Origin: an uncultured Dehalococcoidia bacterium
Lineage (GTDB): Bacteria > Chloroflexota > Dehalococcoidia > Lucifugimonadales > UBA3495
Direction of reading: 5' to 3'
Assembly (NCBI GenBank): GCA_958296225.1
Contig: OY282456.1
Coordinates: forward strand, 496,001-560,000
DNA: 64,000 bases
Shown here piece by piece: positions 1 to 7,280 of this stretch. The notes beneath the pieces are model-generated. The model searched no databases. It saw only the letters and a program-made list of their open reading frames with translations, and was not told the origin of the DNA. Both the position numbers and the translations under genes were made by a program. Each line of letters opens with the position of its first letter. Position 1 is the first letter of the stretch.

Positions 1-1279
1 GGGCGGGCGCAGCCGGGGTTCCCGCCGGCGCCCCTCAATAGTGTTCAGCAGGGTAGTCTCTTCACCGCACACGTAGCCGCGCCCAGCGCCCGCTGCGCCC
101 GCTGCGCCCGATGCGCGTCTCTTCACCGCACACGTAGCCGCGCCCCGCGCCGCACGGTGACCGTGCCCTTGCTTATGATGCCGCCCTGCTCCGCCTCAGC
201 AACCGCCGCTGCCATCCGTTCCGCCGACAAGTCCGCCTCGGCATTGATATAATTGATATAGATGACCACGTTGCCAGCGCCGGCGGCAATCACCACCCCT
301 TCGATAGTGCGGTGCGGGTTGCCCTCCATCAGATGCCGGTCTTTGAACACGCCCGGCTCGCCCTCCGCGGCGTTCACCACCAGATGATGACGGACGGCAT
401 CAACCCGCCGCGCTGCCTGCTACTTCGGGAGACGGACGCTCACTGCCGGCGTCGCCGGCACCGTTCACGGCAGTGCAATGCGGCTCAGGCCGGCGTCGCT
501 GCTAACATGGTCAAAGAATCGTTCGCCGGCTGCGGATTCCACGATGACCTGCGTAGCGGCAAAGCAGGCTCCGTCGCAGCCGGCCGCTATTACCGACACG
601 TCCGGCTGACCGGCCAGCAGCCCGGTCAGCCGGTAATACACCCCGTCGGCGCCCACGGCCTTGACTGCAATGCCCCCACTGAACCAAAACGCGGGTTTGG
701 CCGTCGGATAATATCGTCCCGCATCCCCCGCAACGGCGGCCAGCAGCTTGCCAACACCCATACGACACGACCCAGCCAACGCCCGTTGACGCTGACCGCC
801 GGCGCAACGCCGCAGATGAAAGCGCAGGCAGCAGTCCCGACACCGGCGCTGCCGTCATCGGCCAGTTGTTCCCGCGCCGCTGCCAGTAGCTCCTCGCCGC
901 CGGCTATCCAGCAAGCCAAACCCGCGCACACGGTAATGTCCCTGCCGGGCGGCGGCGCCAGCCGCAACTCCGAGTAAGACGTAGCGGCCCCATACACTTC
1001 CGACGCCGGCGTTCGCAGATGCCAGCCCACCACTTGCAAAGCCCACTCCGGCAAATAGCTATGCTCCTGCCGGAGCAGGTGGAGCGCCGGCAGCAAGTTG
1101 TAGCGATTCCGGTCGGGAAGCCGTTGGCGCAAGATGCGGCGCAAATCGGACTGGCGTTCCCGGCGGACAACGCCAGCCGCCCCGTCCCCCGATGGGTCGG
1201 CATCATCGCGCCGACCCTGCCGTTGCCTCATGTCGCCGTCAGCAACCATACCGACAGTTATAGCAGGGCGTATGCGCAA
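1..1279 (-). pseudogene. Broken NuoE/NuoF-like (HoxF-type) NADH dehydrogenase subunit gene, running off the window start
   Basis: Reading leftwards on the minus strand, three frames together resemble a fused NuoE-NuoF chain, the flavin and NADH-oxidising module of complex I-like or NAD-reducing enzymes. The first frame (about 1279-780) carries a NuoE-type thioredoxin-fold [2Fe-2S] site with VCAGLAC and CAFICG spacing. A second frame (779-465) resembles the NuoF N-terminal thioredoxin-like part (AAGCDGACF). A third (380-123) carries the NuoF core NAAEGEPGVFKDRHLMEG. The glycine-rich RGRGGAGFPTG loop that should precede this core is absent, because only about 85 bases lie between frames. The gene shifts frame again near 145 and continues as [12 protein letters not shown] to base 1. 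Frameshifts plus loss of the FMN/NADH loop argue for a dead gene. The ancestral start is unknown. Confidence 0.75.
56..145. repeat. 61-bp tandem duplication inside the NuoF-like pseudogene
   Basis: A 29-base block at 56-84 recurs at 117-145 with a 61-bp period. Both copies encode the NuoF GYVCGEET motif on the minus strand, joined by a short GC-rich linker. The period is not a multiple of three, so the duplication itself disrupts the frame. Confidence 0.8.
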
Positions 1280-1319
1280 CCCGGCATGGGCGGCCGGCTT
1301 TGGTACAGGGCCTGTGCAA

Positions 1320-1338
1320 GGTAGCGTTTCGTTTTAGG
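1320..1338 (+). repeat. Terminus of the GGTAGCGTT repeat family
   Basis: GGTAGCGTTTCGTTTTAGG matches the terminal sequence of the MITE-like elements at 24881-25002 and 47753-47894. Here only one end is present, and it runs straight into an IS5-like terminus. Confidence 0.65.
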
Positions 1339-1359
1339 GCGTGTCGTCAAATTTAGGAT
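1336..1359 (+). mobile_element. Solitary IS5-family-like terminal inverted repeat
   Basis: The bases AGGGCGTGTCGTCAAATT followed by TAGGAT closely match the left end of the IS5-like remnant at 54859-55052 when that is read on the minus strand. No transposase follows. Instead the sequence opens directly into a 5'-truncated dienelactone hydrolase, so this is probably the scar of an insertion that removed the start of that gene. Confidence 0.6.
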
Positions 1360-1952
1360 GGAGATGGCCCGCAAGTTCGCGCACAACGGCTACATTGCCA
1401 TCTCGCCCAACCTGCACTACCGCGAGGGCAGCGACGACCCGGTGGCCAACAGCAACAGCATCCGCGACAAAGGCGGTATGCCCGACGCCCGCACGCTGGG
1501 CGACGCCGATGGCGCCATCGGCTACCTGCGCCGCTTGAGCGTCCACAAGGCAAGGTTGGCATCATCGGCTTCTGCTCCGGCGGACGCCAGGTTTTCCTGG
1601 CCGCCTGTGAGCTGTCCGGCATCGCCGCCGCCGTGGATTGTCGGGGCGGCGGCGTAACCCCCGTGACAGCGAGCCGCCCACTGAGGCCATGCCCCACGCG
1701 CCCATTGAGTTCGTCGCCGACTTGAGCTGCGCGCTGATGGGCCTGTTCGGCGAGGACGACGCCCGTCCGTCCATCGCTGAAGTTGAGGCCACCGACGCCG
1801 CCATCAAAGCGGCGGGCAAGTCGTGGGAGTACCACACCTATCCCAACGCCGGCCACGGCTTCTTCGCCGTCGACCGCCCCAGCTACACCGTGGCAGCGGC
1901 CAACCCGGGCTGGGAGCGCGTGTTCGAGTTCTACGGCCGGCATCTGTCGTAG
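1358..1952 (+). pseudogene. 5'-truncated, frameshifted dienelactone hydrolase family gene
   Basis: The pieces read as a dienelactone hydrolase (alpha/beta hydrolase). The first frame gives ARKFAHNGYIAISPNLHYREG and a TLGDADGAIGYLRRL stretch. A second frame (about 1553-1670) gives KVGIIGFCSGGRQVFLAACE, with the nucleophile cysteine in GFCSGG. A third frame (about 1660-1952) supplies GEDDARPS with the acid and NAGHGFF with the histidine. All triad residues survive but lie in different frames. About 50 N-terminal residues are missing where the IS5-like end begins. The gene is therefore truncated and broken by two frameshifts. Confidence 0.8.
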
Positions 1953-1977
1953 GCAAATTGCCACGCAGACGTAACAA

Positions 1978-2003
1978 CAGGGCGGGTTTAGCGACCCGCC
2001 CTG
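1978..2003. terminator. GC-rich hairpin between convergent genes
   Basis: A 10-bp stem (CAGGGCGGGT / ACCCGCCCTG) with a 6-base loop lies between the end of the hydrolase pseudogene and the end of the convergent toxin gene. It has no clear T-run. It could act as a bidirectional terminator, or be one of the palindromic repeats seen elsewhere in the window. Confidence 0.5.
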
Positions 2004-2037
2004 CTTGCATACTGCCACTCTGAGCGTACCCTTTCCC

Positions 2038-2388
2038 CTAACTTTGGCCATACCTGCGGCGTTCCGGCGCCGGGATTTCGACCTCTACGAACTCTCCCGG
2101 TAAGATGCGGTCGACCGCTTCCCTGATTTCGTTAACTTTCAAACGGACTTGAGGCCACCTATTTTCGGACAGCGTGATGATGGCCAGGTTCGCGTTACCA
2201 AGATTCTGTTGGTAGTATATGCCCTGGTCGCCGCTGATTAGCAATTCATACCCGGCTGCTTCCGCCTGCGCTATGAGTCTGCCGTTGGAGATGGTGTGCC
2301 ATCCCATGTCGTAAGCCGCGTGTACCGTATGCCCCGGCAGGTGGCGGCGCAACGGCATGGGGGTGCAGTGGTCAAACAGTATCAACAT
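2038..2388 (-). CDS. DUF5615 family PIN-like toxin
   Basis: The 116-residue protein starts MLILFDHCTPMPLRRHLPGH and contains LISGDQGIYYQQNL. This is the usual pattern of DUF5615 proteins: an N-terminal aspartate in a short beta strand, a conserved D in a SxDxG-like turn, and a C-terminal basic tail. The family is related to PIN/Mut7-C nucleases and is paired with DUF433 antitoxins in predicted type II toxin-antitoxin systems. Its ATG lies inside the 3' end of the upstream DUF433 gene (17-base overlap), so the two are translationally coupled with the antitoxin made first. RNase activity is inferred from the family. Confidence 0.8.
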   Translation of the reverse strand: MLILFDHCTPMPLRRHLPGHTVHAAYDMGWHTISNGRLIAQAEAAGYELLISGDQGIYYQQNLGNANLAIITLSENRWPQVRLKVNEIREAVDRILPGEFVEVEIPAPERRRYGQS

Positions 2389-2896
2389 AAACCGGCCGGT
2401 TTTCCCGCAGCGTTTTGGCTTCGTGCATTATCACGGCTATTGCTTTCCTCTTATCCACTCCGTCGTACCACTCAACGAAGTCGGCAACCGTTGCACCCGC
2501 GGCCAAATTCCCGTGCAGTGTGTAGAGCGTTAGCCGGGTGTTTTTGAACACCCACGCGCCACCCAATCGGCCGGCATCCTGCTCCACGTCCGGGCAGGTT
2601 TGCCAGAGCGCATCATCGGCGCCGGCGGCGTCCTTACGTTCCGGCGCGCGCGCGAAAGGCACCCCGTCGGGGTAATCCAGGCGGTAGTCGTGCAGTTCGT
2701 CCGCCTCAAATTCCAACGCCGCCGCTGCCTGCTCAACGGCCACGCCGAACCGCGCCGCGAAATCGTCCACCGTCGCGCCCGACGCCAGGCTTTCGTATAG
2801 CCGGTATAGTGGTACGTCGGTTCCTCGGAACGCCCACGCCCCACCGACCTGGCCCGCAATCCGCTCCACATACGGGCAATGTTCCCAATTCGCCAT
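2372..2896 (-). CDS. Tandem DUF433 antitoxin-like protein
   Basis: The 174-residue protein contains two DUF433-type winged-helix repeats. Each opens with CPxVE and continues through a GGAW(A/V)F segment to (A/S)GATV(D/A)DF. The first covers roughly residues 5-70 and the second roughly 90-160. DUF433 proteins usually have one such domain and act as DNA-binding antitoxins of DUF5615 toxins. A tandem fusion suggests a single chain that contributes two DNA- or toxin-binding modules. The start was set at the ATG giving MANWEHC rather than 20 codons upstream, because the domain begins there. A perfect palindrome lies just upstream at 2917-2945 and could be an operator. Confidence 0.75.
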   Translation of the reverse strand: MANWEHCPYVERIAGQVGGAWAFRGTDVPLYRLYESLASGATVDDFAARFGVAVEQAAAALEFEADELHDYRLDYPDGVPFARAPERKDAAGADDALWQTCPDVEQDAGRLGGAWVFKNTRLTLYTLHGNLAAGATVADFVEWYDGVDKRKAIAVIMHEAKTLRENRPVYVDTV

Positions 2897-2916
2897 TGTT
2901 GCAACCCCGTCATAGT

Positions 2917-2945
2917 GCCGGGGCAGGTTTGAAACCTGCCCCGGC
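2917..2945. repeat. Perfect 14-bp-arm palindrome upstream of the toxin-antitoxin pair
   Basis: GCCGGGGCAGGTTT, one G, then its exact reverse complement. It sits between the end of the 2972-3493 gene and the start of the DUF433 gene on the same strand. It could be an operator for autoregulation, a terminator hairpin for the upstream gene, or a member of the palindromic repeat family (compare 32530-32556). Confidence 0.6.
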
Positions 2946-2971
2946 CATGCTGGCACACTGTATCTGCGGCC

Positions 2972-3493
2972 CTAATCGTCCGTAGCCTCAAAGGCCAGCG
3001 TGGCAAAGCGCATAAAGATGCCCCCGCGCGGCGCGGCCAGCGGCCCGTTGAGGCAAAGGCAGGCGATGACGTACTGCGCTCCCGGCTCCCCAACCGCGGC
3101 AATCTCTACCCGGTGCGGCGTGTTCAAGCCGACGATGCTGCCGGAGGCCCGGTCAATTTCGCCGTTCACCCACACCTCGCCGTAGTTGTCGAAGTTGGTT
3201 TCAAACCACACCCGGTAGCCGCGCACGTCCACGCCGGCGATGGTTTCCGGCAGCGTAACGGCGATGCGATACCAGGCAAAGGTAAAGCCCACCGACAGGC
3301 TTTGCCGCACGTTGTCGCACACTTCCCACGCCGAATCATCATAATCGGCCAGACGCGGCGGCGCGGCCGGCAGCCGGGCCGTCAGTCCCTCGTTGGGTTC
3401 GCCGGGCACCAGGCCGGGGGCAACCCGCCAGGGCTGCCCGCCAACGGCGCCGCGCCCCTCCGACGTGTTCAAGTCAACTGCAAATCGTGGCAT
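2972..3493 (-). CDS. Uncharacterised beta-sandwich (galactose-binding-like) protein
   Basis: The 173-residue protein has no signal peptide. It contains a segment reminiscent of sugar-binding jelly-roll domains of glycosidases: WYRIAVTLPE, then YRVWFETNFDNYGEVWVNGE. In such domains a D/N-Y-x-x-x-W-x-N-G-x motif lies on the binding face. The ATG used here follows a strong Shine-Dalgarno (AGGAGGT, 8 bases upstream); an in-frame ATG 8 codons earlier lacks one. It lies 33 bp downstream of the amidohydrolase on the same strand and may be co-transcribed with it. Substrate and function are unknown. Confidence 0.6.
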   Translation of the reverse strand: MPRFAVDLNTSEGRGAVGGQPWRVAPGLVPGEPNEGLTARLPAAPPRLADYDDSAWEVCDNVRQSLSVGFTFAWYRIAVTLPETIAGVDVRGYRVWFETNFDNYGEVWVNGEIDRASGSIVGLNTPHRVEIAAVGEPGAQYVIACLCLNGPLAAPRGGIFMRFATLAFEATDD

Positions 3494-3526
3494 CTCAAAA
3501 CCTCCTGTCCTAATCAAACCCCCGTC

Positions 3527-4336
3527 CTAGCGAAACTCCCACAGGTTCGCCGCCGTGCCGCCGAATACCAGGTCCCGCGCCTCGGCGCTGGGATATTCAA
3601 TCAGCTCCATCGGGAACCGCAGCGCGTTGCGATAGCCCTCGCGGTTGGCCACCGGCGGGAAATCGCTGCCCCACATCAAACGGTCGCCGCCGAAAGCGTC
3701 CACCGCCATCTCGATCAGCGGCGGCACGTCAGCGAAGGGAATGGGCTGGCGGAAGGGCACCGGCCGGGGGCAGAACTCGCCCAGGCCGGGGATTTTCATA
3801 TAGACGTTGGGATATCTGGACAGCGCCAGCGCCTGCCGGTAGGTCTCCGTGGGAATGTCTTTGTCCCCACGGCCCGGCCCCCAGTAGGCGCCCACGCCGG
3901 CCAGATGCTCCATCACCACCGTCAAGTTGGGCAGCTCCCGGATGATGGCCTCGAACTCCGGGGCGGCGTACTGCTCCACCGTGCCCATCACGCTGGCGAC
4001 TACTCCCAGCTCGGCGCACTTGCGCCACAGGGCCAGCGGGTCGTCGCCGGGCGCGCGCCAGCCGCAGTTGAAGCGGAGGCCATCCACCCCCTGGTCGTGC
4101 AGCTCGGCCACCCGGTCGGGCGCATCGGCCTGCGTGTGGTCAACAATAGCAATGACCGCAAACCGGCCGGGGAACCGCCGCACCGCCTCCACCAGATAGC
4201 TGTTGTCAAACACGCCGAAAAACTGCGTCAGCACGGCTTGATTCACGCCGGCCCGCTCCATTCCGTCCAGCAGGATTTCCACCGGCTCGAACCAGTAGGG
4301 CGAGGCGTGGCAGTGGGTATCAATGACAGTGGCCAT
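3527..4336 (-). CDS. Amidohydrolase-2 family metal-dependent hydrolase
   Basis: The 269-residue TIM-barrel hydrolase of the Amidohydro_2 family (2-pyrone-4,6-dicarboxylate lactonase / aminocarboxymuconate decarboxylase relatives) begins MATVIDTHCHASPYWF. The HxH metal ligands are at residues 7-9. A further histidine lies in MEHLAGVGAYWG and the late aspartate in MWGSDFPP. Members act on lactones or decarboxylate aromatic breakdown products in the cytoplasm; the substrate here cannot be named. The start is supported by an AGGAGGT ribosome site 7 bases before the ATG. An SDR gene lies just upstream on the same strand, so the pair may form a small catabolic unit. Confidence 0.82.
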   Translation of the reverse strand: MATVIDTHCHASPYWFEPVEILLDGMERAGVNQAVLTQFFGVFDNSYLVEAVRRFPGRFAVIAIVDHTQADAPDRVAELHDQGVDGLRFNCGWRAPGDDPLALWRKCAELGVVASVMGTVEQYAAPEFEAIIRELPNLTVVMEHLAGVGAYWGPGRGDKDIPTETYRQALALSRYPNVYMKIPGLGEFCPRPVPFRQPIPFADVPPLIEMAVDAFGGDRLMWGSDFPPVANREGYRNALRFPMELIEYPSAEARDLVFGGTAANLWEFR

Positions 4337-4357
4337 ATCGCCACCTCCTTTCGCTGA

Positions 4358-4380
4358 CCCTTTTCCCTCAGGGAAAGGGG
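4358..4380. repeat. Inverted repeat between SDR and amidohydrolase
   Basis: CCCTTTTCCC, TCA, GGGAAAGGGG can fold into a hairpin of about 10 bp. It lies in the 61-bp gap between two same-strand genes and could be a processing or attenuation hairpin. It resembles the widespread CCCTTTCCC/GGGAAAGGG intergenic repeats of many bacteria. Confidence 0.5.
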
Positions 4381-4397
4381 TCGGGGTGAGGACAGGG

Positions 4398-5153
4398 TCA
4401 GGCCGCGGTAGTCCCGCCGTCAATCACCACCTCGGAGCCGGTCACAAAGGACGACTCATCGGAGGCCAGGTAAATTGCCCCGTAGGCAATCTCGCTGGGC
4501 TTGCCCACCCGACCCAGGGGCAGCCGTTGCATCCGCAACGCCATATTCGCCGGGTCGTTCAGCGTATCGGCAATCATATCGGTCTCAATCGGCCCCGGGT
4601 GAATGGAGTTGCACCGGATGCCCTCGCCCGCGTGCTGAATCGCCGTGGACTTGGTGAACAGCCGGACGGCGCCTTTGGTGGCGGTATAGCTGGCCGAACC
4701 GTTGGGGCTGCCCACCAGTCCGGCGGTGGACGAAATGTTGATGATGGAGCCGCCGCCAGCCTCCCGCATTGCCGGAATCGCCGCTTTGGTGCCCAGGAAC
4801 ACGCCCTTGGCGTTGACGGCGAAAATGCGGTCCCAATCTTCCTCGGTGGTCTCCTCAATATTCTTGCGAATCAGAATGCCCGCGTTGTTGAGCAGAACGT
4901 CCAGCTTCCCGTAGGCGCTGACGGCGGCCTGCACCGCCGCTTCCCAATCGGATTCGCTGGTAACGTCCAGATGCACGTAAGTAACTTCATAGCCCAGTTC
5001 ACGCAACTGCGCCTCGGTTTGCCGGCCTTGCTCGTCCAGAATATCGCCGATGACGACGCGGGCGCCCTCTTCGGCAAACATCTGCGCCTCCACCGCGCCC
5101 TGACCGCGGGCGCCGCCGCTGATGAGCGCAACCTTACCTTCCAGTCTGGCCAT
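4398..5153 (-). CDS. Short-chain dehydrogenase/reductase
   Basis: The 251-residue classical SDR has all expected motifs. The cofactor loop is SGGARGQG (residues 12-19), followed by HLDV, NNAG near residue 90, a catalytic serine in IINISSTAG, and the YxxxK pair in SYTATKGA. The C-terminus VVIDGGTTAA is also typical. An aspartate at the end of beta 2 (VVIGDI) suggests NAD(H) rather than NADP(H). It would oxidise or reduce an alcohol/ketone in the cytoplasm; the substrate is not predictable. It lies immediately upstream of the amidohydrolase on the minus strand. Confidence 0.9.
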   Translation of the reverse strand: MARLEGKVALISGGARGQGAVEAQMFAEEGARVVIGDILDEQGRQTEAQLRELGYEVTYVHLDVTSESDWEAAVQAAVSAYGKLDVLLNNAGILIRKNIEETTEEDWDRIFAVNAKGVFLGTKAAIPAMREAGGGSIINISSTAGLVGSPNGSASYTATKGAVRLFTKSTAIQHAGEGIRCNSIHPGPIETDMIADTLNDPANMALRMQRLPLGRVGKPSEIAYGAIYLASDESSFVTGSEVVIDGGTTAA

Positions 5154-5435
5154 GATAAAACCTCCCGTCGAAAAAACCGATGCTGCGCGGAGAGTGGCAA
5201 CGCACCCACTTTATAGCCATTGGCAACGGGGCGCAACTTTGGACATCAAGATGGCAGCATTGCCGGCCGGACCACACCCGTATTAGATGGCGCTTTCCCT
5301 CCCGTCAGCCCCGTCGAGGGCGGCACTGGTCGGCACTGGTCGGTACTGACTGATGGAACGCCCGCCGGCCGGGGCGAATTGCCATCGCACTGCCATACCC
5401 ATCCGGCAATGACGAGCGTTAAGGCCGCCGGCGTG

Positions 5436-5441
5436 TATAAT
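5436..5441 (+). promoter_or_regulatory. Putative -10 box (GTGTATAAT) for sppA, in the 343-bp divergent gap
   Basis: A perfect TATAAT preceded by GTG lies 55 bp before the sppA ATG. The same GTGTATAAT string precedes the SbcD-type gene (46426) and the 47966 gene. No good -35 box is visible. The rest of the gap (5154-5490) holds only a short direct repeat (GGCACTGGTC twice near 5314-5335) and no gene. Confidence 0.55.
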
Positions 5442-5496
5442 CCTGTTAGCAGCAGATAGAGCGGCCCGACGACCGCTGCCACGCAGGTACTTGATT

Positions 5497-6327
5497 ATGG
5501 CCATTTTCAAACGCAAACCCGGCATCGCCGTCATTGAAATGCACGGCGTCATCGGCGCCGCCATACGCGAGCCGGAATACTCCCAATTGCTGGAGCGGGT
5601 GGAGCAGAACGGCAAGATTGGCGCATTAGTCCTGGACATTGATTCGCCCGGCGGTTCCGCCACCGCCAGCGACCTGCTCTACGCAAACGTCCGGCGGGTG
5701 GCCCAACGCAAGCCGGTGGTCGCCTACGTGCGCGGCCTGGGCGCGTCGGGCGGTTACTACATCGCCTGCGGCGCCGGCACTATCATGGCCTCCCGGGCGG
5801 CGCTGATAGGTTCCATCGGCGTCATCTATATGCGCCCGATTCTGCAACAGCTTTTCGGCAAGATTGGCGTTGAGTTTTCCGTGTTCAAGGCCGGCCGCCT
5901 CAAGGATATGTCCGGTTTCTGGCGCGCCCCCACCGACGAGGAATCGGAAAAGTTCCAGGGACTCATCGGCCAGATGTACGACCTGTTCGTCTCCGTAGTA
6001 ACCGACAGCCGCCGGCTGACCGACGCGCAAGTGCGCGCGCTGGCCACCGGCGAAGTGTACACCGCCAGCCAGGCCCAGCAGTTGGGCCTCATCGACCGGC
6101 AAGGCGGCCTTGACGACGCCATTGCCGAGGCGATGCGACTCAGCGGCGCGCGCCGCAAGCTCCGGCGCTATCAACCCAAACGCCCCTTGATGAGCCGGAT
6201 CACGCCCTTCGGACGCACCACCCCGCAATCGGCCGCCCTGGACCACCTGGCAACGCTCCTGTCCGGCGGCGTGTACTTCCTCGAACCCGGCCTTGGTTCG
6301 CTAAGTGCGGCCAATATTGAAAGGTAG
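5497..6327 (+). CDS. sppA: Signal peptide peptidase SppA-type serine protease (S49 family)
   Basis: The 276-residue S49 peptidase core covers VIEMHGVIG near the start, LDIDSPGGSATASDLL, the catalytic serine in YVRGLGASGGYYIACG, and a KAGRLKDMSGFWR segment with the candidate general-base lysine. The length matches the single-domain SppA of Gram-positive bacteria and archaea rather than the tandem E. coli form. No clear N-terminal membrane segment is present, so membrane association is uncertain. The ATG at 5497 gives MAIFKRK; a TTG two codons earlier is possible. SppA degrades cleaved signal peptides in the membrane. Confidence 0.87.
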   Translation: MAIFKRKPGIAVIEMHGVIGAAIREPEYSQLLERVEQNGKIGALVLDIDSPGGSATASDLLYANVRRVAQRKPVVAYVRGLGASGGYYIACGAGTIMASRAALIGSIGVIYMRPILQQLFGKIGVEFSVFKAGRLKDMSGFWRAPTDEESEKFQGLIGQMYDLFVSVVTDSRRLTDAQVRALATGEVYTASQAQQLGLIDRQGGLDDAIAEAMRLSGARRKLRRYQPKRPLMSRITPFGRTTPQSAALDHLATLLSGGVYFLEPGLGSLSAANIER

Positions 6328-6382
6328 GGGCCAATATTGAATTGAAAGGCAGGACGCGGGTTTGCGGCCGGCCCCGGCGCCG

Positions 6383-7198
6383 TCAGCGGCCCTCCTCCCT
6401 TTTGGCCTCCTGCCATAGCGCCTCTTTATCATCCAGGGGCAGGGCGGCAAAGTCCTGCCCGCGCGCCACTGCCAACCGTTCCATCGTCCGGTAGCGATTG
6501 CGAAACTTCTCGTTGGCCTGCCGCAGCGCATCCTCAGCGTGCAAGTCCGACCAGCGCGCGAGATTCACCAGGGCAAACAGGATGTCGCCGAACTCGGCAG
6601 CGCGCTCGGCCGCGGTGGCCGCAGTGCGAAACTCGCCAATCTCTTCGACTACTTTATCCAGCGCCCCGGCCACTTCGTCCCAGTCGAAACCGGACCGGGC
6701 GGCCCGGTCCTGGATTAGCTGGGCCGCCGTCAGGGCCGGCAGGGCGGCGGGTACGCTGTCCATTGCCGACGGCTCCGGCTGGCCGGCCTGCCGCCGTTCC
6801 TCAGCCTTCAACTGCTCCCAATTCCGCTCCACCTGCCGGGCGTCGGATGCGCTGCCGTCGGCGAACACGTGGGGGTGCCGCCGGATGAGCTTGCGGTTGA
6901 TGGCCGTCAGTACGTCGGCAATGTCAAACTCGCCGGCGGCGCGGGCGATGTCGGCGTGAAATGCCACCTGCACCAGAATATCGCCCAGCTCTTCCGCCAA
7001 CTCTAGCGGCGCCCCGCCGTCAATGGCCTCCAGCGTCTCGTAGCATTCCTCCAGCAGGTTTCGTTTCAGCGATTCGTGAGTCTGCTCCGCGTCCCAGGGA
7101 CACCCGCCCGGCCCCCGCAGCCGGGCCACGATGTCAATGAGGGACTGGAACTCGCCGATGCGCGCTTCGGGAATCGGAGGGTCGTAGTTGGTCGCCAT
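6383..7198 (-). CDS. mazG: Nucleoside triphosphate pyrophosphohydrolase MazG
   Basis: The 271-residue protein has two MazG-type all-alpha domains. The first (residues about 10-120) has the signature CPWDAEQTHESLKRNLLEE, then ELAEELGDILVQV with the ExxED metal-binding pattern, and RRHPHVFAD. The second (about 180-250) has VVEEIGEFRTA and AEFGDILFALVNLAR. The length matches full-size bacterial MazG, which hydrolyses (d)NTPs to monophosphates as house-cleaning and can affect ppGpp responses. The start was put at the ATG giving MATNYDPP. The gene is divergent from the DUF1461 gene, and the shared 82-bp gap carries three 14-bp direct repeats. Confidence 0.92.
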   Translation of the reverse strand: MATNYDPPIPEARIGEFQSLIDIVARLRGPGGCPWDAEQTHESLKRNLLEECYETLEAIDGGAPLELAEELGDILVQVAFHADIARAAGEFDIADVLTAINRKLIRRHPHVFADGSASDARQVERNWEQLKAEERRQAGQPEPSAMDSVPAALPALTAAQLIQDRAARSGFDWDEVAGALDKVVEEIGEFRTAATAAERAAEFGDILFALVNLARWSDLHAEDALRQANEKFRNRYRTMERLAVARGQDFAALPLDDKEALWQEAKREEGR

Positions 7199-7215
7199 AG
7201 CGTCAGTCAAATCCT

Positions 7216-7257
7216 GTGCCACGATGTCAGTGCCACGATGTCAGTGCCGGGATGTCG
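7216..7257. repeat. Three 14-bp direct repeats between divergent genes
   Basis: GTGCCACGATGTCA occurs twice in succession and is followed by GTGCCGGGATGTCG. The three abutting units lie between the divergent starts of mazG and the DUF1461 gene, just before a putative -10 box. Such spacing, about 1.3 helical turns per unit, could be an array of regulator sites or a replication-slippage repeat. Confidence 0.6.
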
Positions 7258-7268
7258 GCGCCGGATGG

Positions 7269-7274
7269 TACTAT
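7269..7274 (+). promoter_or_regulatory. -10 box placing the start of transcription at the ATG
   Basis: TACTAT ends 6 bp before the ATG of the DUF1461 gene. Transcription from a normal distance would start at or next to the A of the ATG, giving a leaderless mRNA. No Shine-Dalgarno sequence is present, which fits. Confidence 0.5.
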
Positions 7275-7280
7275 AACCCC

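Noticed and set aside
312..977. Plus-strand open frame across the NuoEF-like region
   Set aside because: The opposite strand carries clear NuoE/NuoF motifs. The plus frame is compositionally an antisense shadow.
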